Source: Deinandra increscens subsp. villosa (taxonomy: Eukaryota > Streptophyta > Magnoliopsida > Asterales > Asteraceae). From it: 64,000 nt of DNA. Made by a program: the position numbers and the translations under genes. A model generated the notes under the pieces. It worked only from the letters and a program-made list of their open reading frames with translations, searched no databases and was not told the DNA's origin. This document shows positions 1 to 9,553 of the stretch, piece after piece. The DNA lies in contig JBCNJP010000009.1 in NCBI GenBank assembly GCA_039602395.1, forward strand, positions 3,198,051 through 3,262,050, read 5' to 3'. The stretch's first letter is position 1. Every line of letters starts with the position of its first letter.

Positions 1-530
1 CGGGATCGCCCAGTGAGGGATGCCATTTCCCAGTTGGGATTTATGCGACACCCTCGCTTTTGCCAGAAACCCCAGTGTACAGGCGTTTACCCTTCCGGTC
101 CGCGCGAACTTCTAATATCCGATTAACTCGGTATTTTAAATATTTTATCATTTATCCATTTTAACTTCATATATACTTATTATATATATAAACACAGTTC
201 CATGTCAAAAATCAAGTCTCCATACCCTTCGGATTGTTTTATATTAAACAATCATATTCCGAAACCCTAATTTCCCGTTTTTCTTATTTCTTTATCAAAA
301 TCCATTTTCATTCAAAACTGACTTAGGGTATTATCCGTTATATCATTTTATAACATGCTTTAAAATTTCAAAGCTTAGTTCATTACCGTTTATTCGGGTT
401 TGACAGAACAATGTCTAGAAAACCCTAATTTCTCATTTCAACACTTACATATATATATTAACATACTTTAAATATGTTTCATATATTAAATATTCTTTAA
501 CCAGATAATTACTTTATAATTATCATTAAC

Positions 531-533
<3 letters not shown>

Positions 534-563
<30 letters not shown>
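534..563. repeat. AT dinucleotide microsatellite inside the LTR
   Basis: Uninterrupted (TA)n tract within an AT-rich part of the LTR. The matching tract in the other LTR (about 19674-19707) is a few units longer, the main length difference between the two LTRs. Confidence 0.9.
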
Positions 564-565
<2 letters not shown>

Positions 566-1693
566 TATATATATATATTTAATATTTAAATCTTTTCTTT
601 TAATCAATTTTATATAAATAAAACAGATTAATAATTATATATATTTATTCGTTTTAAATATATATTTATATCATTTATCCCGTTATATGATGATTTGATA
701 TAAACTTTAACTTAAATTATAATATTTGTAATAATAACAAATATTTAACGTGATTACCTCTTGACGGGTCGTGAAACGAGTACAAAATAACCGAATAATA
801 AAGTTGTCCGTTCTTAACAAACGAATAGTCCTTCCCGACTATTTTCTCACCACGAGCATTTCCCCGTTGTCGGTTTGTCGTTTGGACCTCGTTACGTCAC
901 CGAAACATCGCCCGAAAGTAAGGACGGGTTAACTCGACATCTCCTTTTCTAGCTCGAATCACGGCCGTCTACGACTTCCGGTAACAACCGCCAATCACCG
1001 ACACCATTCACCACTATCCTGGTAGTCCATCGACGTTACCGCCACTCCCCGCCGTCAACCGTTCGTCACCGAGTGTCACTCCGAATATCACCAAATAACA
1101 ACCCCCACATGAAATGACAACTTATCATCTTCACCGCCGGTTGGACGAGTAGGTCGTCGGAGCTGTGTTCACCGATGGGGGTGGGTTGCTGAGTTCGTCA
1201 GGTTCGCCGGAGGGTGCTGTCGCCAGAGCTTAACGGCAGGAGGTCGCCCGTTCGGTGGAATCACCGGGAAAACGAAGAGTACGAGGGAGGAGGAGCATGC
1301 TAGGTTTTCGTTCTTGCTGGAAACAGTCGGATGAGAGGGAGCAGGGGTGTCGCCGGTTTCTGGTTGCTGCAGTCGGCGGTTGCAGGTCGCCAGTTAGGTG
1401 ACGGGTAGGGAGGTCGTCGGCTCGATCGGTGGAGAGGGAGAGTGACGGGGTTTAGCTGGCCGCCGTGGGTCGCCGTTATGAGACAGATCACCGGCAAAAA
1501 GGTCGCCGGTCGCCGGCTTTAAGCGGAAGAGGGGCGGTGGGTGTTTGCCGGAAAAGCGAATAGAAGAGGGGGAGAGGGGCTAAGGCCGTACTTCTCTCTT
1601 TCTTATTTGTTTTCTACTTTTCGATTCATTTGTCGTGTACTGCTTTTGAATTGAGATTGAGATTTGTGTGTGTTGAAAGTTCATACAATGTTT

Positions 1694-1705
1694 CTATATT
1701 TATAC
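1694..1705 (-). promoter_or_regulatory. TATA box of the outer LTR (3' copy)
   Basis: On the minus strand this reads GTATAAATATAG, a strong TATA box; the same box is at 20839-20850 in the 5' LTR. Transcription should start about 30 bases further on the minus strand and run into a GC-rich leader covering about 1570-950. Inferred from sequence only. Confidence 0.6.
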
Positions 1706-2601
1706 TACAATTTTCATGAATAGAATTGCTCCACGTAAACCGCTGAGTATTAATTTTGAATGATGAATCATAGAAACAATTTGACAGATAATATAGACGT
1801 GAAGTAAGGAGCAAGTCAATTTAATAGGGTAGAATATTTAATGAGTGGGTATTATACTCGTATTCTTAAACCCGTAAAATAATATAATATTTTATGAACG
1901 GTTTATAAAAATTCCCGAACACTTAAAATATTACGGGGGTCCAATAAATATAATTGTTATATTTATTCTTCGGTTAAAAACGTCAACCGGTGAACATTCA
2001 GTTATTATGCGGTAGAAAGCGCGTCTAATTTGTGTTGCGATCTCGGCCGTTTCACAGACCGAATACGTCTTCTCGACTGAAATTCTTTATAGATATTATA
2101 ATAAGTATTTATACTTTGCCGAGGCGTTATAATCATCTCGAACGGCTAACCGAATTGATTTCGGTTATTATCGCGTAACAGCAACGCTTACCGATTCCAC
2201 TGTTTTTCTTGCCGAACACCGCAATTATATTTTATATCGATTACAAATCAAGTATTTAGCAATACCTAATGTTCTACTTTCGCCTCGGTGTTATTTTAGT
2301 GACGTTTGTGCTTAATTATGGTTTATTACAAACCGGGCCCAAATCACTATTTTGCATTTTCCCGCTTTGTCATAACTCGGATTTGAGATCCGTCTGCGCC
2401 CATAATCTTTATTTTCCGTTATCTATCATATTCTATAAATTTGTCTCTTGACGTTTCCTCGAATGTCGTGTCGAATATTCGTACGCGAATCGTGGTGTTT
2501 CTCTATTCTACATATATATATTATATCACATGCATTTCAGCTATTTAACAAATATAGCACACGTATATAATTTAAGTCATAAAATTTTGGGGTGTTACAA
2601 C

Positions 2602-2613
2602 TCTACCCCCCTT
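2602..2613 (-). other. Polypurine tract of the outer element
   Basis: Minus-strand AAGGGGGGTAGAG followed directly by the LTR start TGTAACACC, the expected plus-strand priming site of an LTR retrotransposon. It fixes the element's orientation as minus. Confidence 0.8.
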
Positions 2614-5216
2614 AAAAAGGTTTCGTCCTCGAAACTTGCTCAAACTGTGATTTAACTCACAATGAGTTCATTACCTTTTCATCTTTCTTTCCTTTCCCGG
2701 ATTAATCCGGAAACTTTTCTATGCATCTAATGCATCCATCTCATATGAACCGCTTGGTTCCTAGGCTACGATTTTAACATCGTAACGAACTTTCTATGAC
2801 AATCTGTCATTTACCTCTATTATCTATAAGGTAATGCTTTAACTATTCTATTCACAAAATCATGTTCACAATTAGAATGTGAACCGCATTTCTATAACTG
2901 TTGCTAGTACTTTTAGGAATGAATTCCTAATGAACAGTCTAGCTAACGATTTGGGAGAATACGACTCTCAAAACAAATGAACTCTTTCTTTTATCAGTCA
3001 CACATTATCTAGGTGGTGTCATAACTCTTTAGCTATATAGGGTAGCCTGATTATGAATCCCACCGGAATTTGCTTCGAATTTCCTAAAGTGAAATTTATC
3101 GCGAAGCTTATGTCATTCTGCTTTAACCTTCTGCGTACGGTAAACATTTACCCGTATGCTAAAAGATTTGAACTTCTCTTCTGGACATCAACAGTCCCTC
3201 AGTCACTTGTTAGTAAGTGATATATATTCATGAATGCTACTTATTCGTTTTCCACAGTGGCCCGTAATATCTACCTGCACGAGACTAATTCTAGTGCCAC
3301 TTCTGGTTGTACCTTAGGTGTATATATATAGGATGTACCAGCGGCGTATCCACCACACCCTGGATACAACTAGAGGCGTACTATTACTAGTCTGGTGTAG
3401 GGCGATATTACTATTCTAACCACAACAAAATCAGTATAATTCATGACTATCTATTACTTACTTAATAACTAATTTGGACATTCTGCATACAACCTCGTTT
3501 GGTGTTTGCATTTCTTGAGTGTAAACACTTTTGCTGCAAATTTCCCTTTTCCATTAGGCCTAATCGGTAATGATCGTACCGATGCCCAAGTTAATTTGTT
3601 CATTACTTCATTTTATGCCTGCTACTAATTAGGATTACAAAAGGACTTGACATCTTCTTAGTCAACCTAATGGCGTTACATCATTGGAAAGTCTTGGCAG
3701 CTTCCAACGTATTACTGTTTATGTTTCGAAAAGATCTATTACGTCGATCATATAAACTTCCTACGTATAGCATTCCTCTCTTTCATTCTTCTCCATTCCT
3801 TGAAAACTTTAGAACGTTATTTGTCAGCATGCTCAGTTACGAGATTTCTGGGTTTGAAGGAGTGTTCGTCATTCCAATCAACACTACTAATCACTTGTAA
3901 TGATTATTTTGCTTCCGAAAAGCCTTTCTCTTACAGTTTCATTCTTACTCCTTTAGCTGGTGCTAATCTGATCTCAGATCATCTTTGGGGAATCGTCTTG
4001 CTCCTTGTAGTTGTTTGAATAGTTTGTTGATCCTTAACAAAGGATATCTACTTCTCACTGGTAGCTTCTTTATCGTCTTGCAGTCTATGCATATCCTTGG
4101 CTTCCGTCTTTCGTCTTGAAATTGCTGGAGTATCCTAAGGCGATATATTTGGTCTAAAGAAATCTTCTTGCTTCTGTTGGGGATATCTGGCACAATGCTT
4201 ACTGCTTCTGGCGTTGTTGCTTCGGGCGTTGCTTTTGGTGTCGAGTTGATTTTTGGAACTTCATTTCTTCATCAATCGAGCTGCTCTTTGGATTCTCTGA
4301 ATGATTCGTTTGGAATTTGATATGTTACTGGTACGTTCTTCAGCTTCTTGGTCTTGCCTCCGAGTCAATGGCATACGTTGAGTATGACTGACCTCTTGAC
4401 CCATATACTTCCACGTTTCGTAATCTTTACTGCCAAGCCATCACGATCCTTGCATATGAAGTTGAATCTTCCTTCGGTTACAGATGAGTTACGCGTAGCA
4501 TCTCGCGAGTCAATTCATTCAACGTCTAATTTATCTATCGTTATCTCTAGCTTTGACATTGATCTTAAGAAGAACATTTGTCAAATACTGATCATTTACT
4601 CGCATCGTTGTAATACACTGTGTGACAATTCCTAATATCGAATTCAAACCTCTAAGTTTGCCATTACTGCTAATTTCGAATCGTCAGGCTCGTCTGCTCA
4701 TCAACATTCGTCTTGAGGTCATTTATCTTGACGTCTTTGCATTTGTCCTAAGGAAGACGTAATCTTAAGCTTTCTAAGGTAGCTTGACTACGGGATTCCT
4801 TGACAATGTTTTTCCTCTCCTTATGTTGGAATTCTTCTTTGTGTAGCTCATCCAATCATTGCGTGCTTTCATCCTGCCATTTAAAGAAACAACATCCCTT
4901 AGGACGTAAGTTCTTTTTGGCCTACTCTGGATCTCCATACTCCTAAGCTTGTGGATTCCCGATCCATCTTGTGGTAACCTTCGTCATTCCTCTTTGGGTC
5001 ATCCTTAACTTCAAACTGCTAGTTTCTGCTTCGAGCCTTCCGGCCAATCACTTATAGTGATGGTCTTCTTGAAGGTAGCAACGTAGCTTGGAACGTCGTT
5101 TCCACTATTCTCGTCATAGCAATTCTCATTTCTACTTTACCGTGACAACGTCTATCACGTCTATGATTTCCTTGCTTAGGGTGACATCCTAGGCTTGTCT
5201 ACACCTCTTTTCATCT
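2614..5216 (-). other. Eroded internal region of the outer element
   Basis: About 2.6 kb between the polypurine tract and the gag remnant. Open frames are short and scattered on both strands (for example 3670-3900 plus, 3963-4193 minus, 4348-4635 plus), and none shows protease, RT, RNase H or integrase motifs. I see no gene here; it is probably degenerate or replaced coding sequence of the element. Confidence 0.6.
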
Positions 5217-5613
5217 TCAACGGTTACTGAGTTCTCCAATGCAATTCTTATGATGACGTTTCTCACACATCTGGCATATCGGCCTTCTTTGTTCAGAAGC
5301 TCCCTTAGCCTTCTTGTGGAATTCGTCGTCATTGTCTTCAAAATATTTTTCATCCTCGTACCGTTTCCGTTTACCTTTCATCGAGAGTCTATTTCTACCA
5401 ATGGATTCCTCGGGACTAGCTCTACTAGTGGTCGCTTTATTGGACATTCTTCTCGTCAAAGCTTCCGGAAATTTATTAACAATCGATAGTAACGTAACCT
5501 TCAATGCTTCCGCCATTATTTCTAACATAACGACTTTCATTTCTTTGCTGAAGGTATTCGTCTTTAGTGACATCAGATTTCGTATCGGATGTCCTATTCG
5601 CATTCCTATCATG
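5217..5613 (-). pseudogene. gag remnant of the outer element, split by the Tat-A insertion
   Basis: The minus-strand frame is rich in Lys, Arg, Asp and Glu and ends in a cysteine/histidine cluster (PICQMCEKRHHKNC), close to the single zinc knuckle of chromovirus Gag proteins. Residues near the frame's apparent start come from the nested Tat-A LTR and do not belong to it. The remainder would lie on the far side of the insertion, right of 17130, towards the primer binding site. The cluster has CX2C and a downstream H and C, but spacing differs from the canonical CX2CX4HX4C. The Tekay/Del assignment is an inference from this motif alone. Confidence 0.45.
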
Positions 5614-5618
5614 ACTAT
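5614..5618. other. Target-site duplication of Tat-A, left copy
   Basis: ACTAT immediately left of the LTR start TGTTTTGG. The same five bases follow the other LTR at 17126-17130, proving a single insertion event into the outer element. Confidence 0.95.
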
Positions 5619-6199
5619 TGTTTTGGTCAAAAACTGCCTAAGCAATTAGTTGATCAAACTTTGTAAGTGAGGTAGCGTGTTTGATGTAAAATAAAGATGA
5701 AAATGTAATTGTTCAGATTGACACGAGGATGTAACGAGGGAAAATCCAGGAATCCTTGAGTATCCTCAAGGAGCCTAGCAAAAAACCTCGGGGGGCCGGT
5801 TCAAAGTACCTGCCTCCTAAAACTTTTATATGATGAAAGTATTTAGTACAGATGAAATGAGCTCGTATTCTAAGTGTTACAGAGAGTTTTGATAGCGAGT
5901 ATCGTGTGTTGTGTGTAAGCCTAGAGCTCTGTTTAAATACGAAATACATAGCAACAAACTTTCCTAAGAAATAGCAACTAAGTCCACGTTCGCCAACTAG
6001 CCGTTTGAATCCCAACCGACCCATGATTCTGTTGATAGACCGAGTCTTTAGGACACGTGATGAATGACCAAGTCAACCTGCGAGTAACAAACAATAGAGA
6101 AGCAACCGTTAGTAAGTAAATATTATTCAGGATCCTTACCATGAAGTGCCTACGAGCTGATGCGAGCTGCTTATCGTCTCCTGAATTCTAGTACCAACA
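5619..6199 (-). repeat. Tat-A 3' LTR
   Basis: 581-bp terminal repeat, TGTTTTGG...ACCAACA in plus orientation, nearly identical to 16546-17125 (one extra G and two substitutions by eye). A TATA-like TATTTAAA on the minus strand lies at about 5933-5940. Confidence 0.95.
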
Positions 6200-6215
6200 A
6201 TTGCCCCCAAATTTT
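6200..6215 (-). other. Tat-A polypurine tract
   Basis: Minus-strand AAATTTGGGGGCAAT abuts the LTR start TGTTGGTAC, as expected at the 3' end of the internal region. Tat-B has the matching AAATTCAGGGGCAAT beside its own LTR at 23516-23530. Confidence 0.85.
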
Positions 6216-6340
6216 TGGCAGTTGGCGCATGCGAGACAGCTGTCGAAAATTTGAATTCGTGGCTTATCGCTAAGTAACTATGATTTGACGGGGAGTAATT
6301 AGTCTCAACTTCCCAGGCGAAGTTCCCGTTAGATTATCCC

Positions 6341-6349
6341 TTTATAATC
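6341..6349 (+). promoter_or_regulatory. Probable promoter of the antisense gene
   Basis: TTTATAATC on the plus strand lies about 110 bases before the antisense ATG at 6459, followed by a C/T-rich leader typical of plant 5' UTRs. It faces away from the 3' LTR, so the gene could be transcribed independently of the element's own promoter. The equivalent TATA (CATAAATAA) persists in Tat-B near 23675 although its gene is gone. Confidence 0.55.
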
Positions 6350-6458
6350 TTCTCACCATTTTCATTCTTCACCACATCTTCTTCTCGGCGAAACCCTAGA
6401 GCTCCTTGCGTCTCCTCCAGGTTAGTTTCTTGTTCCCCCCTTCTTGTTTTCTCTGAGC

Positions 6459-8214
6459 ATGGGGAAAAATCCAGCGCAGTCATCGGCCACGGTCTCCGAC
6501 CAAGTGGCCGACGAGTTTACTGACCAAGGTCTCCTCCCGGCGACGGCGGAGGAAACTTGTAATTTTGACGATCGCAAGATCGCAATGTTGAAACGATCCT
6601 CTTGTTTCCCCGCTGGAGCTGAAATTCGTCCATTTGACCCTTCTTTGAAAGCCGACCATATCTCCGACGACTGGGTTTGTTTCTTGAACTACCCTTTTCT
6701 TCTTGGCATGACATTTCCGTTTCCGACCCTGGTGAACGAGTTCTTTTCCGTCACCGGTCTTGCTTACTCCCAAGTTATGCCAATGGTGTGGCGAATTCTG
6801 TTCTCTCTTGAAAATTTGAACCAGTCCCATAATCTGAACATCGGAGTTGCTGAGATTTGTAAAATTTACCGGTTGGCCACTCACGGTAACAGTAGATTCG
6901 TCTTGAAAATTCGAACTGGAGAAGCTCCGATGATTCCCAGGGTCTCTCACAACGATCACGATTGGAGGCGTCAATACTTTTTTGTAAAAAGAAGTAGCCT
7001 TATCGGGTGCAAGAACCTTCCTACCCAGTGGGTCGTTAAGGGTAGGAAGAGTTATCCTGATATTCAAAATTTGTATCTTTCCCAATTTCTTTTACTAATG
7101 CACTTGTTTCTTTTTTGTTTCCGCAGCTCCCAAGTTTGAAGCTCTGATCAAGCCGACCAAGGAATCTGCCAAGAAGCTCAAGAATCTCTACAGCATCCCC
7201 GTAACAGAAAGAAGTTGTTTGCCAGAAGACGCCTCAAGTGCCCAATCCGTTTCTCAACAATCTCCCAATCCTTCAAGAACCATGTCTGCAGGTATGTACA
7301 GAAACTTACTTTTGCTTTCGGTTTCGAGTTGAAGACTAATTCTTTGTCATTTGTGATGAAGCTCCAGGTTCAGCTTCCAATTTCTCCTTCAAAGACCTCA
7401 AGTCCCTGATTGCCAAAAAGGAAAAGATTGAGGAAACCACCAGCAAACCGCCTCCAGAAGCTCCCAAATCCCGTCCTCCCAGCACTCGATCCAAGACGTC
7501 CTCTGCCAAAAAACGCAAGGCTCCAGACTCTGTGATTAATGTTGACATGTTTGATGATCTGCCTCCAGTTGCAGCGGCTAACCAGCTGCTCTCTCTGCAA
7601 GTTGTCATGAACATTGTAAGTATTGTTCATTAGTGGTGAAGTATGAAAAAATTATAGTTAGAATACTTCCCTTAGCGATTCTGATATGTTCTGTTCTGAT
7701 TCAGGGTATCGACAAGCTGAGCCATGAGGTGATCGAACTGGAGGGTAAGGTGGAGGCAGCTGAGCAGAAGCTCGAGGCTTCTGAGCTCAAACTTGATGAA
7801 GCCTTGCTCCGTCTTGAGAGGATGTCTAAAGTGGCTGCCAACAACAATCGTCAATATGAGAAGCTGCTCAAAGAGAAAGACATCGCAGCTGCTGAAGCCC
7901 TCAAGATTGCCGGTCAGAATGCCAAATCCTCGGCGGCCATCAGCGTGCTTGAATGCATGATCGAGATGGCCACAGCTGCTCAGGCTGATGGGTTCAAACC
8001 GGAGAGCTGGCCGATCAACGAGTGGAAAGAGAGCCTCGAGGGTCTGAACGCCAAGATGGGCAAAGCTGATGGAGATGTTTCTGAGAAGGCTGAGCTGGAG
8101 GTTCCGTTGGCTGGGAAAGAGGTTGGTGAGAAGGACAAAGGCAAGGGCAAGGAGGTGAAGCAGGCGGAAGCTGCTGGTGATAAGCTGGGCGATGAGGACG
8201 ATGCAACGGTCTGA
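6459..8214 (+). CDS. Tat antisense gene (putative gypsy-type transposon / Transposase_28 family), four exons
   Basis: Four exons read through perfectly on the strand opposite gag-pol: 6459-7041, 7127-7291, 7362-7615 and 7705-8214. Introns of 85, 70 and 89 bases all have GT...AG ends and matching phases, giving 503 residues. The start is the first true ATG after the leader. Residues of about 85-200 resemble the plant 'putative gypsy type transposon' family (Transposase_28), with a conserved GMTFPFP and FFSVTG stretch. The middle is Ser/Pro/Lys-rich with a basic KKRK patch that could be a nuclear signal. The last 170 residues form a long heptad-like coiled coil and an acidic-basic tail. Such antisense ORFs are known from Tat-lineage elements; their function is unknown. 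No stop or frameshift is present, so the frame may still be under selection or very young. Confidence 0.85.
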
Positions 8215-8339
8215 GCCCGCTTTTTTAGTTTGTTTGGTTCATGGTCAGGTTCAGGTTCAGTAAACAATATTTGTGGTGAAGCTTTTGTAAACAATGGTAG
8301 TGGTGAAACAAAAACAATGGTAGTTTAACTTTTTGGGGG

Positions 8340-8455
8340 CTTGGATGGAGGGACCTTGAGTTTCAAGGCGAAGTCCAAGCTCCTTTAGACAATATAGTTG
8401 GCCTTAGGTGGAGGGATCTTGGGTTCCAAGACGAAGCCTGGGGTCAACTTCTCTA
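8340..8455. repeat. Two-copy tandem repeat (~62 bp) downstream of the antisense gene
   Basis: Two related segments (CTTGGATGGAGGGACC... and CCTTAGGTGGAGGGATC...) each run through CAAG(G/A)CGAAG. They form a degenerate two-unit tandem repeat in the untranslated 3' part of Tat-A. Confidence 0.6.
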
Positions 8456-8886
8456 ATTTCCCGCATAAATATGACTTAGTAGTATTTTGATCATCATGGT
8501 GTGTTGCTTGTTATGTAGTAAATTCTGAAAATATTTGAATGAGAATCCCGTAGGATGCTCAGTAGCATAACTTAGTTTAAAAACTTAGAAGTTTATAAAA
8601 CTTGTCAAAATTAACAAACCATGATGCTAACCAATACTTAGTTAGTGATAAAATATGTAATATATACATTACTAATGTCACCTGTTCGAAAGTACTCCAA
8701 CCGTTGAGATAGTCAGGATCCATGAGGATCCTTAGGAATCCTTAAGATAGACTCGGTGAAATTTCGATAAAACTGAGAGTAATTCTTTGAGGCGTGAAAT
8801 GCCTTATAAATCTTGAATACTTAGGAATGAGTTAAGCAAAGGCCAAGCCTTCCCTTGACTCCTGAGATACGAAATGTTCTATTAAT

Positions 8887-9095
8887 CTTGGGTCTAAGCC
8901 AACTGGGGTCAAGCCCAAAACTTGAGAGACACAAATGTGTCTAAACCTTTAGTTAATGTGAAAACATTAAAAACCTTTGCTAATCTGAGGACAAGCTCAA
9001 AAATACTTGGGACTAAGCCAACTGGGGTCAAGCCCAAAACTTGAGAGACACGAATATGTCTAAACCTTTGTTGACATGAAAATGCCAAAAACCTT
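8887..9095. repeat. ~119-bp tandem repeat in the Tat-A 3' region
   Basis: Two units start at 8887 and 9006 (CTTGGGTCTAAGCC / CTTGGGACTAAGCC) and share AACTGGGGTCAAGCCCAAAA. A degenerate third unit lies upstream. The same array, 120-bp period, lies at 24115-24330 in Tat-B. Variable tandem repeats in the 3' region are known in Tat-lineage elements and can seed satellite DNA. Confidence 0.85.
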
Positions 9096-9265
9096 AGAAT
9101 CTTTGAGATGACACGTCTGCCATCCATTTTGAAGCGCACTCTATGGCCAACAGTGATGAAATTATCAGCCACCCTTAGATGGACTGGTCGCACCACCTTG
9201 AACCACAGGCCACCATCATGCGCTCCTGGCGAGGGTCTTGCGCTCCTGGCGATTCCCATTAGTGA
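9096..9265. other. Conserved non-gag-pol block shared by both Tat elements
   Basis: About 170 bases beginning GATGACACGTCTGCCA are conserved in Tat-B at about 24338-24510, with scattered substitutions and no gaps by eye. On the minus strand it is open in both copies around a shared PSPGAHDGGLWF stretch, with no family I recognise. It could be a captured host fragment, a packaging or RNA element, or an old peptide. Confidence 0.45.
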
Positions 9266-9553
9266 ACGAGAAGGTGAAAACCTCCTAAACCTTTTGACAG
9301 CATTCAGAATGCTTTAGACTTAGAAGAGGTGATCAGCCTCTAGCTTATGGTAGGACGCTCGGAGCACCTACAAAACACTTCAAGGCTCGGTGAGGGGTGG
9401 GTGTTAGTTTTGCTAACACCCCTCCGATGCCTAAGTCAGTACACATTCCACAAAGATAATAATGTGAAAATGAAATAAGGGTAAAAATCATACCTGAGGT
9501 TCTCGAAGTTTGGACAAGGATTCTCTGATATGCTCAAAGGATCCAAAGAGAAC

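Larger units (their letters stand above)
1..2599 (-). repeat. 3' LTR of the outer element, cut by the window edge
   Basis: Direct repeat of 19142-21744. Base 1 aligns with base 19142 and base 2599 with base 21744; the 4-bp length difference is mostly in an AT dinucleotide tract. It ends in TGTTACA next to the polypurine tract. The small open frames inside (for example 1300-1497 and 1626-1814 minus) recur in both LTRs and resemble no known protein; I treat them as non-coding. Confidence 0.9.

Noticed and set aside
265..275. Scattered AAACCCTAA words (also near 420, 19403, 54730)
   Set aside because: Isolated single copies, not tandem; no interstitial telomere array.
1300..1814. Small minus-strand frames in the outer LTR (65 and 62 aa), repeated in the other LTR
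   Set aside because: They are copies of LTR leader sequence, low-complexity or AT-rich, with no recognisable domain; duplication follows from the LTR, not from coding constraint.
5713..6024. 103-aa minus frame and its copy at 16702-16950
   Set aside because: They lie inside the Tat-A LTRs and the frame is broken by a single-base length difference between the two copies.
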